A DNA stretch of 64,000 nucleotides from Clostridium folliculivorans (GTDB lineage: Bacteria; Bacillota; Clostridia; Clostridiales; Clostridiaceae). Position 1 is the first letter of the stretch; the number at the start of each line of letters is the position of its first letter. The translations under genes and the position numbers were made by a program. Shown here in pieces: positions 25,893 through 35,383 of the stretch. The stretch is taken from positions 389,477 to 453,476 of the forward strand of contig NZ_BQXY01000003.1 of NCBI RefSeq assembly GCF_024341905.1, read 5' to 3'. The notes under the pieces were generated by a model, which had not been told where the DNA came from, ran no database searches, and saw only the letters and a list, made by a program, of their open reading frames with translations.

Positions 25893-27116
25893 TGTATAAG
25901 TTTTATCAACTATGGTTTGCCACTCGCTTCCACTATATACTCCATTAATTAGATTTTTAGTTTGTTCTACTATATGCGGTTTCATTTTATAAGGCAGATT
26001 ATGATAGAACACAATATTATTTTCATTCGCTATTGATATAGGCCATATCATTTGAGATTGAAGGCCTTTAAGTTCAGAATTAGCACTTCGATTACCAGTA
26101 ATAATCCCTTCTTTCCCCAGAGCTTTATAAGATTCATCATCTGATAAATAATCTAAAAACCTAACAACTTCATCTTTATTTTTCGCATTCTGCAGCTGAC
26201 AAACCAAGTGATCTATTATAACTGGTGGGTTAACTTTTGAACTATCAATTATATTATTGTTAACTATAGCAATGTTTTTGCTTTCATCTATTTCCTTTGA
26301 ACTTAGTGTTGTTACCAGTGCAAATGGAACTTCTCCACTCTCCACTTTTTTAACTATACTGCTGTCGCTTAATATAAATTTATCAACACTCACACCATAA
26401 TCTTTATACAGGGTATTCATAAATTTAAAAACTTCTTGCATTTGGCTTAGTTTTTTGTATTTCTCCTGACCTATATCAAAGTTTTTTTCTAAATCAGCTT
26501 CATTAATCATGTTGTCTGCAATTATTGAAGCAACAGCTAGTGATATATCCATCTCTTTAGGCAGTACTATTGGAATCTTAACATTCTTCTCCTTTGACAT
26601 CCTAAGTAAAGACATCAAATCTATTTCATCTGAATTCTTAATATATCCAGCAGCTTGTTGCCTGTTATATATAAAATTCAAAGAGTATGGCATAACTCCA
26701 ATTCCATAGTATTTATCATCTATTCTTCCATAGGTTGATACAATACTATAAAACTTATCAATCATCTTATTATTACTTACATTACTTGATATATCGGACA
26801 AATAGCCTTGTCGCGCCATACTAATCATCATATTTCTTTCACAGATTAAAACATCATAATCAGGTTTATCAACAGTTACTTTCTCAATCTTCTCATTTTC
26901 TGTCATATTCTCGATTTTTATCTCTATCTGAGAATGAGCCTTTTTATAATTGGCTATTAGAGTATTTATTACATCTACATCTTGTGAGGCATTGTTTTGT
27001 ATGAGTACACTTAACTTTCCTTTTGGCTCCTCTTTTCCTTTTGAGCATCCAAATACCAAATTACAATTTAGTATAATGATCAACACAATAAAAACTATAT
27101 TTTTTATTTTTTTCAT
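25881..27116 (-). CDS. extracellular solute-binding lipoprotein (ABC transporter family 1 type)
   Basis: 411 aa. A signal sequence ends in the lipobox LVFGC, so the mature protein is lipidated on Cys24. The rest has the sugar-binding-protein layout: KGKLSVLIQNNASQDVDVINTLIANYKKAHSQIEIKIENM (40-80), DKYYGIGVMPYSLNFIYNRQQAA near 130 and a C-terminal hinge. No permease or ATPase gene lies next to it, so it is either an orphan or works with a distant transporter; several clostridial orphan family-1 binding proteins act as sensors. Substrate unknown. It overlaps the Fur-gene terminator. Confidence 0.8.
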   Translation of the reverse strand: MKKIKNIVFIVLIIILNCNLVFGCSKGKEEPKGKLSVLIQNNASQDVDVINTLIANYKKAHSQIEIKIENMTENEKIEKVTVDKPDYDVLICERNMMISMARQGYLSDISSNVSNNKMIDKFYSIVSTYGRIDDKYYGIGVMPYSLNFIYNRQQAAGYIKNSDEIDLMSLLRMSKEKNVKIPIVLPKEMDISLAVASIIADNMINEADLEKNFDIGQEKYKKLSQMQEVFKFMNTLYKDYGVSVDKFILSDSSIVKKVESGEVPFALVTTLSSKEIDESKNIAIVNNNIIDSSKVNPPVIIDHLVCQLQNAKNKDEVVRFLDYLSDDESYKALGKEGIITGNRSANSELKGLQSQMIWPISIANENNIVFYHNLPYKMKPHIVEQTKNLINGVYSGSEWQTIVDKTYTEKK

Positions 27117-27204
27117 AATACACCTCCTAAAATAACTTAATATTATTTTGTGTAAATTAATTTATTCTATGATTCTTTCATATAATTTTAACGAGGTGAT
27201 AAAA

Positions 27205-28161
27205 ATGAATGCTAAAATGCCACGTATAAACAAAAAATTTTATTATTGTTTAGTGTCCTGCTTATTAATTACTTTAATAGGTATTCTTATTTCAATATTT
27301 TATATGCTGAAAAGTCAGAATACCAAAGTTAGTAGTGAACAAGCTGTTGCCACTAATTCATTAGTATCAAATGAAAAAGCTATAAAGAAAGATTTAAATG
27401 GTGATGGCAAGGATGATATTCTATATATCTCTACCAAAAACAATAAATACTATATAGAAGTCCATTCATCCGGAAAGACTCTTTTCTTAGATCCTGATAA
27501 AAAGATTGGTACAGTTGGTATGTACTCAAGTTTTTGGCCTATGAATATTGCTCTTGTAGATTTGTCTAGAGACAAAATCCCTGAAGTTTTAGTACAATCT
27601 TCTCAAGATAAAATACCTATACAACACGTTTTTTCATATGTCAATGGGGAATATAAAGACGTTTATTTTGGATCTAATAATGTGTTAGGAATCTTAGACT
27701 CTAAAAACAATAAAACTCCAAAACTAATTTCTATGAATTTGAAAAGTCAAGATATGAATGTATCTCAATATATTCTAATAAGAGACTCATTTAAGAAAGT
27801 CAGTTCAGAAACCTTAAGCATACCAGGGCTTCAGAATGTATTGCTATTTATAGATACCATTGAAAGTTCTGGAGAGATTGATAGTAATTATGATATTTTT
27901 ACTGCAGACATTGATAAAGATAGTATGTCTATAATCGGGAAGCTTGATAAGAAAAACTATATATATGAATTTCAAGATGCTTTTTTTGCAGATTCAAAGT
28001 GGGACGAGCAAGGCTTGCCAACTGAGTTACAATGGACTTTAAACTTTAAAAAAGTTATTGCACAAGGCATAGGAGACCCATCTCAAATAAAGATAAAAAT
28101 AAACTTGATGAAAGAAGGAACTAAGTTCAACATAAATTCTATAAAAATACAGAAAAATTAA
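27205..28161 (+). CDS. membrane-anchored protein with VCBS/FG-GAP-like calcium motif
   Basis: 318 aa from the ATG after GAGGTGATAAAA; the earlier in-frame ATG at 27148 lacks a ribosome binding site. One membrane segment (about 12-34), then an extracytoplasmic domain. KKDLNGDGKDDILYIST (60-76) is a calcium-binding DxDxDGxxD loop of the VCBS/FG-GAP kind; a second degenerate one lies at NIALVDLSRDKIPEVLV. The domain is beta-rich with a C-terminal region DAFFADSKWDEQGLPTELQWTLNFKK. Divergent from the solute-binding protein gene (88 bp between start codons), so the two may share control. Function unknown. Confidence 0.75.
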   Translation: MNAKMPRINKKFYYCLVSCLLITLIGILISIFYMLKSQNTKVSSEQAVATNSLVSNEKAIKKDLNGDGKDDILYISTKNNKYYIEVHSSGKTLFLDPDKKIGTVGMYSSFWPMNIALVDLSRDKIPEVLVQSSQDKIPIQHVFSYVNGEYKDVYFGSNNVLGILDSKNNKTPKLISMNLKSQDMNVSQYILIRDSFKKVSSETLSIPGLQNVLLFIDTIESSGEIDSNYDIFTADIDKDSMSIIGKLDKKNYIYEFQDAFFADSKWDEQGLPTELQWTLNFKKVIAQGIGDPSQIKIKINLMKEGTKFNINSIKIQKN

Positions 28162-28163
28162 AA

Positions 28164-28181
28164 GGGTCGCTTTCGCGACCC
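28164..28181 (+). terminator. stable hairpin after the VCBS-like gene
   Basis: GGGTCGC, loop TTTC, GCGACCC right after the stop codon. A G-rich run (AAAAGGGGGATGGGGGG) follows, not a T-run, so termination is uncertain. Confidence 0.45.
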
Positions 28182-28302
28182 AAAAGGGGGATGGGGGGTT
28201 TTAGCTTTAATGAAGTCTAACTTCATTTAGCTATAGGAGATTTCTCCTAACTACATTATTATTATTAACAGCGTTATACATTTTTATACATATATAATTA
28301 TA

Positions 28303-28929
28303 TTAATAATCTATTTCACCTGCTTGATACATTTCAATGACTCTATCTATAAATCTTGCTCTAGTTGGATCAACAAAGCTTCTTACAGCCATCAACATTG
28401 ATATGTTACCATCTTCTCCTCCAGAATAATTACCTCCGTGATTATGATGTTTTCCTGATCTTCTTTCATAACCACTGTTATTATTGCTATTGGAATTATT
28501 ATTATTACTATTATTATTAGCTCCACCAAAAGAATTAAACATTGCACCAAGATTACTTAAATCAAATCCTCCTTCTGGAGCCATAGATGAAAATAGCGAA
28601 GATATAGAATTAAGATCAAAATTATTAAACATATCAGAAGACTGAGAATTCATATTGAACGGAAATGGCAATCCTCCACCTGTTAAAAAACTTAAAGGAT
28701 TCATATTTCCACCCATTTGACCCTGACCCATATTTCCACCCATCATACTACCTAATATACTTCCCAAAGGTCCCATATTTCCTAACGGTCCCATGTTACC
28801 CATATTGCCCATATTGCCCATGTTACCCATTGATCCCATATTATCCATAGATCCCATATTACCCATTGGCCCCATATTATTCATGCCACCAGGACCATCG
28901 CTTCTGCCTCTATGTCTATGCTTTGGCAT
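28303..28929 (-). CDS. Met/Asn/Gly-rich low-complexity protein, probable spore or surface protein
   Basis: 208 aa; GGAGGGAG precedes ATG. Residues 16-60 consist of tandem MGNMGPM/GSM-like units with a 9-base DNA period, followed by MGGNMGQGQMGGNM. A second half has NSNNNNSNSNNN (about 140-151) and the C-terminus NISMLMAVRSFVDPTRARFIDRVIEMYQAGEIDY is an ordinary helical segment that could dock to a partner. Repeats of Met-Gly-Asn with an ordered tail suggest a structural or assembly protein. It is the last gene of a four-gene run of low-complexity proteins. I do not know a named family. Confidence 0.75.
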   Translation of the reverse strand: MPKHRHRGRSDGPGGMNNMGPMGNMGSMDNMGSMGNMGNMGNMGNMGPLGNMGPLGSILGSMMGGNMGQGQMGGNMNPLSFLTGGGLPFPFNMNSQSSDMFNNFDLNSISSLFSSMAPEGGFDLSNLGAMFNSFGGANNNSNNNNSNSNNNSGYERRSGKHHNHGGNYSGGEDGNISMLMAVRSFVDPTRARFIDRVIEMYQAGEIDY

Positions 28930-29012
28930 TATACTCCCTCCATTTAATTACTGGTATGTATTTAAAGTTTTATATATTTTTTTGGAGGGCATGTAGCCCT
29001 CCAATCTATATT

Positions 29013-29255
29013 CTAGCGATAGCCATATCCATAGCCACCGTATGGTGTATTGCAGCCTTTACCAAATCCGCTGCATAGCCAGAATAATAAGAATAGTATA
29101 AACCCATTTTTATTACATAATACTCCGGAAATCCATAAGATAATGAAAGCTATTAGCCAACCACATCTATCATAACTTCCACTTCTTCCATAAGGATAAT
29201 AACCATACTGGGGACCTACTACAGGATATCCATAGTTGCAACAACTATTGCACAT
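29013..29255 (-). CDS. small Gly/Tyr/Cys-rich membrane protein
   Basis: 80 aa; GGAG lies 8 nt before ATG. A Cys/Tyr/Pro-rich head (MCNSCCNYGYPVVGPQYGYYPYGRSGSYDRCG) precedes two hydrophobic segments (about 33-46, WLIAFIILWISGVL, and 51-61, GFILFLLFWLC), ending in GGYGYGYR. It shares the arrangement 'hydrophobic, C, NK.GF, hydrophobic, C' with the neighbour at 29299, so the two are related. Likely spore coat or exosporium-like, by analogy only. Confidence 0.75.
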   Translation of the reverse strand: MCNSCCNYGYPVVGPQYGYYPYGRSGSYDRCGWLIAFIILWISGVLCNKNGFILFLLFWLCSGFGKGCNTPYGGYGYGYR

Positions 29256-29298
29256 ATCTTAATCTCCTTTCCCTAGCATTATAATTCACTTTAAAATT

Positions 29299-29568
29299 CT
29301 AGCAGCATCTTGGTTGGAAGTATCCAGCTCCGCCTCTGTTACCAGCAAAACCACCGCATCCACATAATAAGAATAATAATATTAGTAGGAAGCCTTTATT
29401 ACTGCATAATAGTCCAGAAAATTGGAATATTAGAAGCAATATAGCTATTGTGCATGGGCTACATCCGCCTATTCCTTGACCACCAAATCCACCTACTCCT
29501 GGTCCAGGTCCATATCCGCCATAAGGGTTCATCATTCCGTTGCAGCAGCATTCTTTTCTCTTTGACAT
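29299..29568 (-). CDS. small Gly/Cys-rich membrane protein
   Basis: 89 aa; AGGAGG precedes ATG. N-terminal MSKRKECCCNGMMNPYGGYGPGPG, then hydrophobic segments about 38-53 (SPCTIAILLLIFQFSG) and 58-69 (GFLLILLFLLCG), and a C-terminal GGFAGNRGGAGYFQPRCC. The segment LLCSNKGFLLILLFLLC lines up with LCNKNGFILFLLFWLC of the 80-aa neighbour, which suggests duplication. Resembles the YjcZ/chorion-like high-Cys proteins of Firmicutes. Confidence 0.75.
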   Translation of the reverse strand: MSKRKECCCNGMMNPYGGYGPGPGVGGFGGQGIGGCSPCTIAILLLIFQFSGLLCSNKGFLLILLFLLCGCGGFAGNRGGAGYFQPRCC

Positions 29569-29617
29569 AATTAAATCCTCCTATCATACTTTTTTTATAC
29601 TTTTGTTATTCACTGTC

Positions 29618-30058
29618 TTATTCATTTACACATACATTATTGTCATTGCATCCACAGTTGTTTCTTCTTCCAAATCCTCCGCATACGAAGAATAGGATTA
29701 TTAATATGAACCATAGCCAGTTGCTTCCGTAGCCACCAAAGCCACATCCGCCACCACCGAATCCACCATATCCACCACCGTAACCGCTACATGGGTTATA
29801 TTGTGGGTAATAGCATGTTTGCTTACAGCAACCATGTTTAGTCTTCTTTACATCACAGCAACATGGATTTATAGCGCCAGCACCATATCCTCCACCGTAT
29901 CCACCGCAGCCTCCATTACCATAGCCACAGAAAATTAGTAGTAAGAATATTATCCAGATCCATGATCCTCCAAAGCCCCTATTGCCAGAGCCACAGTTAT
30001 CATCACGATCACAATCATTGCCGCCTGTTAATCCATTTAGGATTTCATTTAGTTCCAT
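29618..30058 (-). CDS. chorion-like Gly/Cys-rich protein with two hydrophobic modules
   Basis: 146 aa; AAAGGAGGAAGATTT precedes ATG. Two modules of similar type: SWIWIIFLLLIFCGYGNGGCGG (about 31-52) and NWLWFILIILFFVCGGFGRRNNCGC (about 114-138), joined by Gly/Tyr/Cys-rich linkers with CCCDVKKTKHGCCKQTCYY. The internal duplication is the main feature. Related short proteins with WxWIIxxL-C are known in Bacillus and Clostridium spores. It is first in a co-oriented run with three more low-complexity genes. Confidence 0.75.
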   Translation of the reverse strand: MELNEILNGLTGGNDCDRDDNCGSGNRGFGGSWIWIIFLLLIFCGYGNGGCGGYGGGYGAGAINPCCCDVKKTKHGCCKQTCYYPQYNPCSGYGGGYGGFGGGGCGFGGYGSNWLWFILIILFFVCGGFGRRNNCGCNDNNVCVNE

Positions 30059-30224
30059 AAATCTTCCTCCTTTTTGTTAAAATGGATTTATTTGGTTTTA
30101 TAGTATATACTATTCTCCTAGGATGAAATTGACACTACTTTATGGAATAAAATTAAAGCCCGAAGAATATATTATCTAAATTATTTAATATGACTATGCC
30201 TTCTATCACATATAAAATTAAATA

Positions 30225-30260
30225 CAAAAAAACATCAAATCCTTTTAGACTTGATGTTTT
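30225..30260. terminator. terminator downstream of engB
   Basis: On the minus strand ACATCAAGTC, loop, GATTTGATGT then TTTTTTTG, 18 bases after the engB stop. Confidence 0.85.
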
Positions 30261-30277
30261 CTTCACTTTATACTAAT

Positions 30278-30886
30278 TTATTTTTCTTCACTTATTCCGC
30301 TTAGTACGATATCGTCAAAAATTGAATCTACAAGCTCATCTCTACCTTTTTTATTTAGTGATGAGAAGTAATATAACTTTTCATCAGCTTTCAATTTAAG
30401 GGTATCTCTTATAACTTTTTCGCTTTTCTTTAAATCATTGTTTGATAACTTATCACTTTTTGTAGCTATAACTATTACATCATAGCCATAATGCTTAATC
30501 CAATCATACATCATGATATCATCTCCAGTAGGCTTATGTCTACAGTCTACTAAAAGTACCACTCTCTTAAGTTGTAATCTTGAATTAAGGTAAGTTTCTA
30601 TTATTTGTCCCCAAGTAGCTTTTTCCTTTTTTGATACTTTTGCATAACCGTACCCAGGTAAGTCTACTAAATAAAAATCATCATTGATTAAAAAGAAATT
30701 TATTAATCTAGTTTTTCCTGGTGTTTGACTAACTTTAGCTAGCCCTCTTCTGTTTGTTATTGAATTTATTATAGATGATTTACCTACGTTAGATCTTCCA
30801 ACAAATGCAACTTCTATTCTCTCATCTGTAGGATATTGTTCTCTTCTAACCGCGGACGTAATAAATTCTGATGTTTTAATCTTCAT
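30278..30886 (-). CDS. engB: ribosome biogenesis GTPase EngB/YihA
   Basis: 202 aa from the ATG 9 nt after GGAG, overlapping the end of lon by 11 bases. It is a TrmE-Era-EngA-EngB-Septin GTPase: G1 [11 protein letters not shown] (29-39), G3 [10 protein letters not shown] (77-86), G4 TKSD near 144. The catalytic domain is the whole protein. It binds the 50S subunit and helps late ribosome assembly. The lon-engB order is conserved in Firmicutes, and the overlap implies cotranslation. Confidence 0.95.
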   Translation of the reverse strand: MKIKTSEFITSAVRREQYPTDERIEVAFVGRSNVGKSSIINSITNRRGLAKVSQTPGKTRLINFFLINDDFYLVDLPGYGYAKVSKKEKATWGQIIETYLNSRLQLKRVVLLVDCRHKPTGDDIMMYDWIKHYGYDVIVIATKSDKLSNNDLKKSEKVIRDTLKLKADEKLYYFSSLNKKGRDELVDSIFDDIVLSGISEEK

Positions 30887-33224
30887 TATTATCAGCTCCA
30901 ACTAATGCATTTTCAAGTACTGTATCAACTTTTTCGGCAAGTATAAAGTTTAACTTTCCTTTTATACTTTGAGGTATCTTCGAAATATCTTTTTCATTTT
31001 CTTTAGGTACTATAACTGTATCTATACCAGCTCTATATGCAGCTAAACTCTTTTCTTTCAGTCCACCAATAGGCAGTACTCTTCCAGTAAGAGTAATTTC
31101 ACCAGTCATAGCAACATTGCTCTTTACCTTCTTTTCAGAAAGTGCAGAAACTAAAGCGGTTATCATCGTAACCCCAGCGGACGGACCATCTTTAGGCACA
31201 GCTCCTTCAGGCACATGAATATGAATATCTTTTGATTTATAAAAATCGCCATCAATATTTAACTTTTTAGCATTAGCCCTTACGTATGTGTAGCCAGCTC
31301 TTGCAGATTCCTTCATAACATCTCCAAGCTGCCCTGTAAGCTCTAATTTACCAGTACCGTCCATAACCATAACTTCTACAGGTAATGTATCACCACCGTA
31401 TGCAGTCCAAGCCATTCCGGTAACAACTCCAACTTTATCTTCTTTATCAACCTTATCATAGTTAAATACTTTTGCTCCCAAGTACTTTTCTACTACTGGA
31501 GGAGTAACAAGAACACTAGCCTTTTCCTTCTCCATCATTTCTTTGATAGCTTTTCTTATTATACTTCCTATTTTTCTCTCTAGACTTCTAACTCCAGATT
31601 CTCTTGTGTAGCCTTCGATAATACACTTTATAGAGTTATCTGTTATTTTAATCTCATTATTCTTTATTCCATGCTCACCTAATTGTTTAGGTATCAAATA
31701 TTTCTTTACAATATGATACTTTTCTTCATAAGTATAACCTGATACTTCAATTACTTCCATTCTATCAAGTAGAGGTCTAGGGATAGTATCAAGTGAATTG
31801 GCTGTCGTCAAAAACATAACATTTGACAAATCCATTTCAATTTCAAGATAATTGTCTCTGAATGTAGAATTTTGTTCAGCATCTAAAACTTCCAAAAGTG
31901 CATCTGCTGGATCACCTTTAAAATCATTTGCCATTTTATCAATTTCATCTAACAAAAATAACGGATTCATAGATTTAGCTTGTTTCATTCCATTCACTAT
32001 TCTTCCAGGAATAGCTCCTACATATGTCCTTCTGTGACCTCTTATCTCAGCTTCATCTCTTACACCACCTAAAGACATTCTAACAAAGTTTCTATTAAGT
32101 GCTCTTGCTACACTTCTTGCTATAGATGTTTTACCAACCCCAGGAGGTCCCACTAAACAAATTATAGGTCCTTTTAATGTATTACTTACCTTTCTAACTG
32201 AAAGATACTCAATTATTCTTTCCTTTACATCTTCTAGCCCATAATGGTCTTCCTGAAGAATTTCTCTTGCTTTTTTTATATCTACTGCATCCTTAGTTTG
32301 TTTATTCCAAGGTAATTCTAGTAGCAAGTCTAAGTAAGTTCTTATAACATTGCCTTCAGATGAATAGCTTCCAGAAGACTTTAATCTTGACAACTCATAA
32401 AGAGCTCTTTCCTTAGCTTCCTTAGGAAGTTTGAGCTTTTTAATCTTGCTTTCATATGCTTCTACTTCTTTCCTATCCTCGTCGTCTTCACCTAGCTCTT
32501 CTTGTATAATCTTCATCTGCTCACGAAGATAGTATTCCTTTTGAAGTTTATCCATCTTTTTCTTTACTTTATAGCCAATTTTCTTTTCTATTTTCAGAAC
32601 TTCTATCTCATTTTTTACAATTACAAGTAGTTTTTCTAATCTCTTTTTAACGTCAAAGCACTCTAGCAATTCTTGTCTTACTTCTTGTTTTAATAACAAA
32701 TACGAAGCAACCACATCAGCTAACCTTGCTGAGTTTTCAATTTCATCCAATGAAAGTATTATATCTGCAGATGTATTTCCAGATAAATTCAAGTAATCAG
32801 AAAAATCATCTTTTAACGATCTTGTAAGTGCTTCAAGTTCTAAAGATACTTTTTCACTCACTTCTTGTTCTTCATCTTCAATATATATTTCTGCTTCAAC
32901 AGTAAAGAATTCTTCACCATTGGTTAGTGAAAGTATCTTTCCTCTATTAGTCCCCTCTACCAAAACCCTGATTGTATCTCCTGGTAATTTTAGAAGCTGT
33001 TTAATTGTACTAAGTGTTCCTACTTCGTAAATATCCTCTTTTACTGGTTCTTCAATCTTAGCATCTTTTTGAGTCGCAAGGAAAATTTGCTGATTATTTA
33101 ACATCGCTTCTTCTAAAGCAGCAATGGATTTCTCTCTACCTACATCAAAATGAATAACCATATTCGGAAAAATGGTTATTCCTCTAAGAGGAATTAAAGG
33201 AAGAACTTTCTTTTCTCTATTCAT
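30876..33224 (-). CDS. lon: ATP-dependent protease Lon (LonA)
   Basis: 782 aa from the ATG preceded by GGAGGGGAGAAGC; an in-frame ATG 30 bases upstream lacks a site. Domains: substrate-binding LON N-terminal (5-205), helical/coiled (about 205-300), AAA+ with Walker [10 protein letters not shown] near 350 and Walker [11 protein letters not shown], and the Ser-Lys protease domain with [10 protein letters not shown] (Ser near 670) and a later Lys in [11 protein letters not shown]. The length fits LonA (about 780-800). It degrades misfolded and regulatory proteins. It follows lonB and precedes engB; no HrcA/CIRCE or CtsR site was seen. Confidence 0.97.
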   Translation of the reverse strand: MNREKKVLPLIPLRGITIFPNMVIHFDVGREKSIAALEEAMLNNQQIFLATQKDAKIEEPVKEDIYEVGTLSTIKQLLKLPGDTIRVLVEGTNRGKILSLTNGEEFFTVEAEIYIEDEEQEVSEKVSLELEALTRSLKDDFSDYLNLSGNTSADIILSLDEIENSARLADVVASYLLLKQEVRQELLECFDVKKRLEKLLVIVKNEIEVLKIEKKIGYKVKKKMDKLQKEYYLREQMKIIQEELGEDDEDRKEVEAYESKIKKLKLPKEAKERALYELSRLKSSGSYSSEGNVIRTYLDLLLELPWNKQTKDAVDIKKAREILQEDHYGLEDVKERIIEYLSVRKVSNTLKGPIICLVGPPGVGKTSIARSVARALNRNFVRMSLGGVRDEAEIRGHRRTYVGAIPGRIVNGMKQAKSMNPLFLLDEIDKMANDFKGDPADALLEVLDAEQNSTFRDNYLEIEMDLSNVMFLTTANSLDTIPRPLLDRMEVIEVSGYTYEEKYHIVKKYLIPKQLGEHGIKNNEIKITDNSIKCIIEGYTRESGVRSLERKIGSIIRKAIKEMMEKEKASVLVTPPVVEKYLGAKVFNYDKVDKEDKVGVVTGMAWTAYGGDTLPVEVMVMDGTGKLELTGQLGDVMKESARAGYTYVRANAKKLNIDGDFYKSKDIHIHVPEGAVPKDGPSAGVTMITALVSALSEKKVKSNVAMTGEITLTGRVLPIGGLKEKSLAAYRAGIDTVIVPKENEKDISKIPQSIKGKLNFILAEKVDTVLENALVGADNNED

Positions 33225-33321
33225 GCTTCTCCCCTCCATAATTAATTTTATCAATTAGACCTATTTAGTATACACATAATATGGTTACTTTTCAATAAAT
33301 ATTAGTTTTAGTTTTAACACA

Positions 33322-33351
33322 ATAAGTGCTGCTGATATCAGCAGCACTTAT
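33322..33351. repeat. 30-bp perfect palindrome between lonB and lon
   Basis: ATAAGTGCTGCTGATATCAG and its complement meet with no loop, symmetric about GATATC. It begins 98 bp upstream of the lon start codon and ends 1 bp short of the lonB stop. A T-tract is lacking on the minus strand (GCACTTATTGTG), so an operator for lon or a weak terminator are both possible. Confidence 0.7.
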
Positions 33352-33352
33352 A

Positions 33353-35035
33353 TTAATTGTTCAGTGATCTTGCAGATAAGACCTCTACTGATTGCTCCGT
33401 AGGGGTATTATTACCTATTTTATCACATATATTAGTCAATGCCAAGTTTATTACTTCCACAATATTGTCAACAGGTTTTACTTTTATTCCTTCAAGAGAA
33501 TCAAAAGATTGGCTATAATTTTCACTTGGAATAACAGCTATTTTTGCTCCTGCCTTTTTCGCTGCTGAAATTTTTGCATTGACACCTCCTATAGGTTTTA
33601 CTAAGCCTTGTAATGAAATCTCTCCTGTCATAGCCACATGATTGCTTACAGGAATATTTTTAATAGCACTGTATACAGCTGTTGCTATACTTATACCTGC
33701 TGATGGTCCATCAATAGGCACTCCACCGAGAAAGTTTATATGAATATCATAATTATCACATTCTATATCAAAGTTATTATTTAGAACTGTTAAAACATTT
33801 TCTACAGAACAATATGCAGTACTTTTTCTCTTTACCTTCCTATTAGAGGAAGTTATTTCTTCTTCTTCAATAATTCCAGTAATTTTTAGAGAACCTTTTT
33901 TTCCTATTACTTTTTTAGCACTGGCTTCTATTTCTATAATAGTACCCATATTCGCACCATAAACAGCCAACCCATTAACTACCCCAACTTTAGGCTTAGC
34001 CCCTATCATCTTCTCAGGCCTTAAAGAATACTGACCATTCTCAACAACCCATTCTATATCTTCTTCTGTAATCTTTTCTCTTCCATCGTTAATGGCAAGC
34101 CCTGAGCATAATTGGATTAAATTTACTACTTCTCTTCCATTAGAACAATATCTACTAACTATATCTAATCCATTATCGCATATATTTAATCCTACTTTTT
34201 TAACAGCATTGTCAGCTATCTGCTTTATTTCATCAGGTAATAGAGCTCTAAAAAATATCTCAACACATCTTGATCTAATCGCTGGAACTATCTCATCAGG
34301 ATTTCTTGTGGTAGCTCCAATTAATCTAAAGTCTGCTGGCAGACCTTTTTCAAAAACTTCTTTTATATAAGTCGGCATATTTGGATCTTCGGAACTGTAA
34401 TAAGCGCTATCTAAAAAAACTTTTCTATCCTCAAGCACCTTTAAAAGTTTATTTAACTGAATAGGATGCAGTTCTCCAATTTCATCGATAAATAGAACTC
34501 CCCCATGTGCCTTTGTAACTGCACCTGGTTTAGGTTGCGGTATTCCTGCTATACCTAAAGTTCCAGCACCTTGATAAATTGGATCATGTACAGATCCAAT
34601 TAAAGGATCAGCTATTCCTCTTTCATCAAATCTTAAGGTAGTCGCATCAATTTCAACGAATTTAGCTAAATTTCTAAAAGGTGAATTTTTACTTTTCTTA
34701 GCTTCCTCTAAAACCAATCTAGCTGCTGCTGTCTTTCCTACGCCAGGAGGTCCATATATTATAACGTGCTGTGGATTTGCTCCACATAATGCTGCTTTTA
34801 AAGCTTTTATACCCTTTTCCTGCCCTATTATCTCATCAAAACTTTTCGGCCTGCTCTTTTCAGTTAATGGTTGAGTAAGTTTTATCTCTCTTAATTTATT
34901 CAATTTATCTAATTCTTTATGATTTTCTTTATCAATGACTATTTTATTGTTTCTTTGATTACCAGTATTGTTTATCATAAAGATGAATAGTAACACAAGC
35001 ATTACTACCTGAAGTAAAATAAGTATATTTGTCAT
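33353..35035 (-). CDS. lonB: membrane-anchored ATP-dependent protease LonB
   Basis: 560 aa from the ATG after AAGGTGG; the GTG 12 bases earlier lies in the site itself. A membrane segment at about 4-22 (ILILLQVVMLVLLFIFMIN), then an AAA+ domain with [12 protein letters not shown] near 94 and LFIDEIGELHP near 163, then a protease domain with DGPSAGISIATAVYSA and GGVNAKISAAKKAGA carrying the Ser and Lys. LonB in B. subtilis acts in the forespore under SigF. It belongs to the clpX-lonB-lon block; a short gap of 128 bp to lon includes the palindrome. Confidence 0.95.
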   Translation of the reverse strand: MTNILILLQVVMLVLLFIFMINNTGNQRNNKIVIDKENHKELDKLNKLREIKLTQPLTEKSRPKSFDEIIGQEKGIKALKAALCGANPQHVIIYGPPGVGKTAAARLVLEEAKKSKNSPFRNLAKFVEIDATTLRFDERGIADPLIGSVHDPIYQGAGTLGIAGIPQPKPGAVTKAHGGVLFIDEIGELHPIQLNKLLKVLEDRKVFLDSAYYSSEDPNMPTYIKEVFEKGLPADFRLIGATTRNPDEIVPAIRSRCVEIFFRALLPDEIKQIADNAVKKVGLNICDNGLDIVSRYCSNGREVVNLIQLCSGLAINDGREKITEEDIEWVVENGQYSLRPEKMIGAKPKVGVVNGLAVYGANMGTIIEIEASAKKVIGKKGSLKITGIIEEEEITSSNRKVKRKSTAYCSVENVLTVLNNNFDIECDNYDIHINFLGGVPIDGPSAGISIATAVYSAIKNIPVSNHVAMTGEISLQGLVKPIGGVNAKISAAKKAGAKIAVIPSENYSQSFDSLEGIKVKPVDNIVEVINLALTNICDKIGNNTPTEQSVEVLSARSLNN

Positions 35036-35204
35036 TATATGCACCACCTTAATACTTTCTAGTTTTTCTCTTCTGTATTATGTACATATAAAACATAGAA
35101 TATAACCCATATACTGGTAATAACATATATAATTTATTATTCTTTACTATTTTATCTTTCACACTTAAATAAGATGATTATATATCTATTCATTATACTT
35201 TTTT

Positions 35205-35254
35205 GCCCATCTGCCTTTCCGAATGGATACAAGAAAAACTTGGCAGTCGAATAG
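35205..35254 (+). repeat. 3'-end associated motif (family III), copy B
   Basis: GCCCATCTGCCTTTCCGAATGG, then ATACAAGAAAAACTTGGCAGTCGAATAGA (both read as short runs of the family pattern). CCAT/ATGG and CTGCC/GGCAG can pair. An AT-rich extension runs to about 35350 (TTTTTTTTACTGTGTATA) and reaches the clpX terminator, as in copies C and F. Confidence 0.65.
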
Positions 35255-35351
35255 ATTTTGTTTTTTTTACTGTGTATAAATAAAAAATTTGTACTTCCAT
35301 TGAAATTTCAAAGTTTAGTTCGCATAAAAATTATATACTTTCCGCTACAAT

Positions 35352-35383
35352 AAAAAAGCTGACGAACAAGTCGTCAGCTTTTT
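35352..35383. terminator. clpX terminator
   Basis: AAAAAGCTGACGA, short loop, TCGTCAGCTTTTT; the stem reaches the last codons of clpX on the minus strand and ends in a T-run. Confidence 0.9.

Noticed and set aside
28740..28880. regular short repeats that could suggest a CRISPR array
   Set aside because: The period is 9 bases within a coding frame; there are no spacers of 30 or more bases and no cas genes.
28793..28996. plus-strand frames rich in Leu-Pro-Ile repeats
   Set aside because: These are the antisense of the MGNMGPM repeats; the minus-strand frame has the good ribosome binding site and ends normally.
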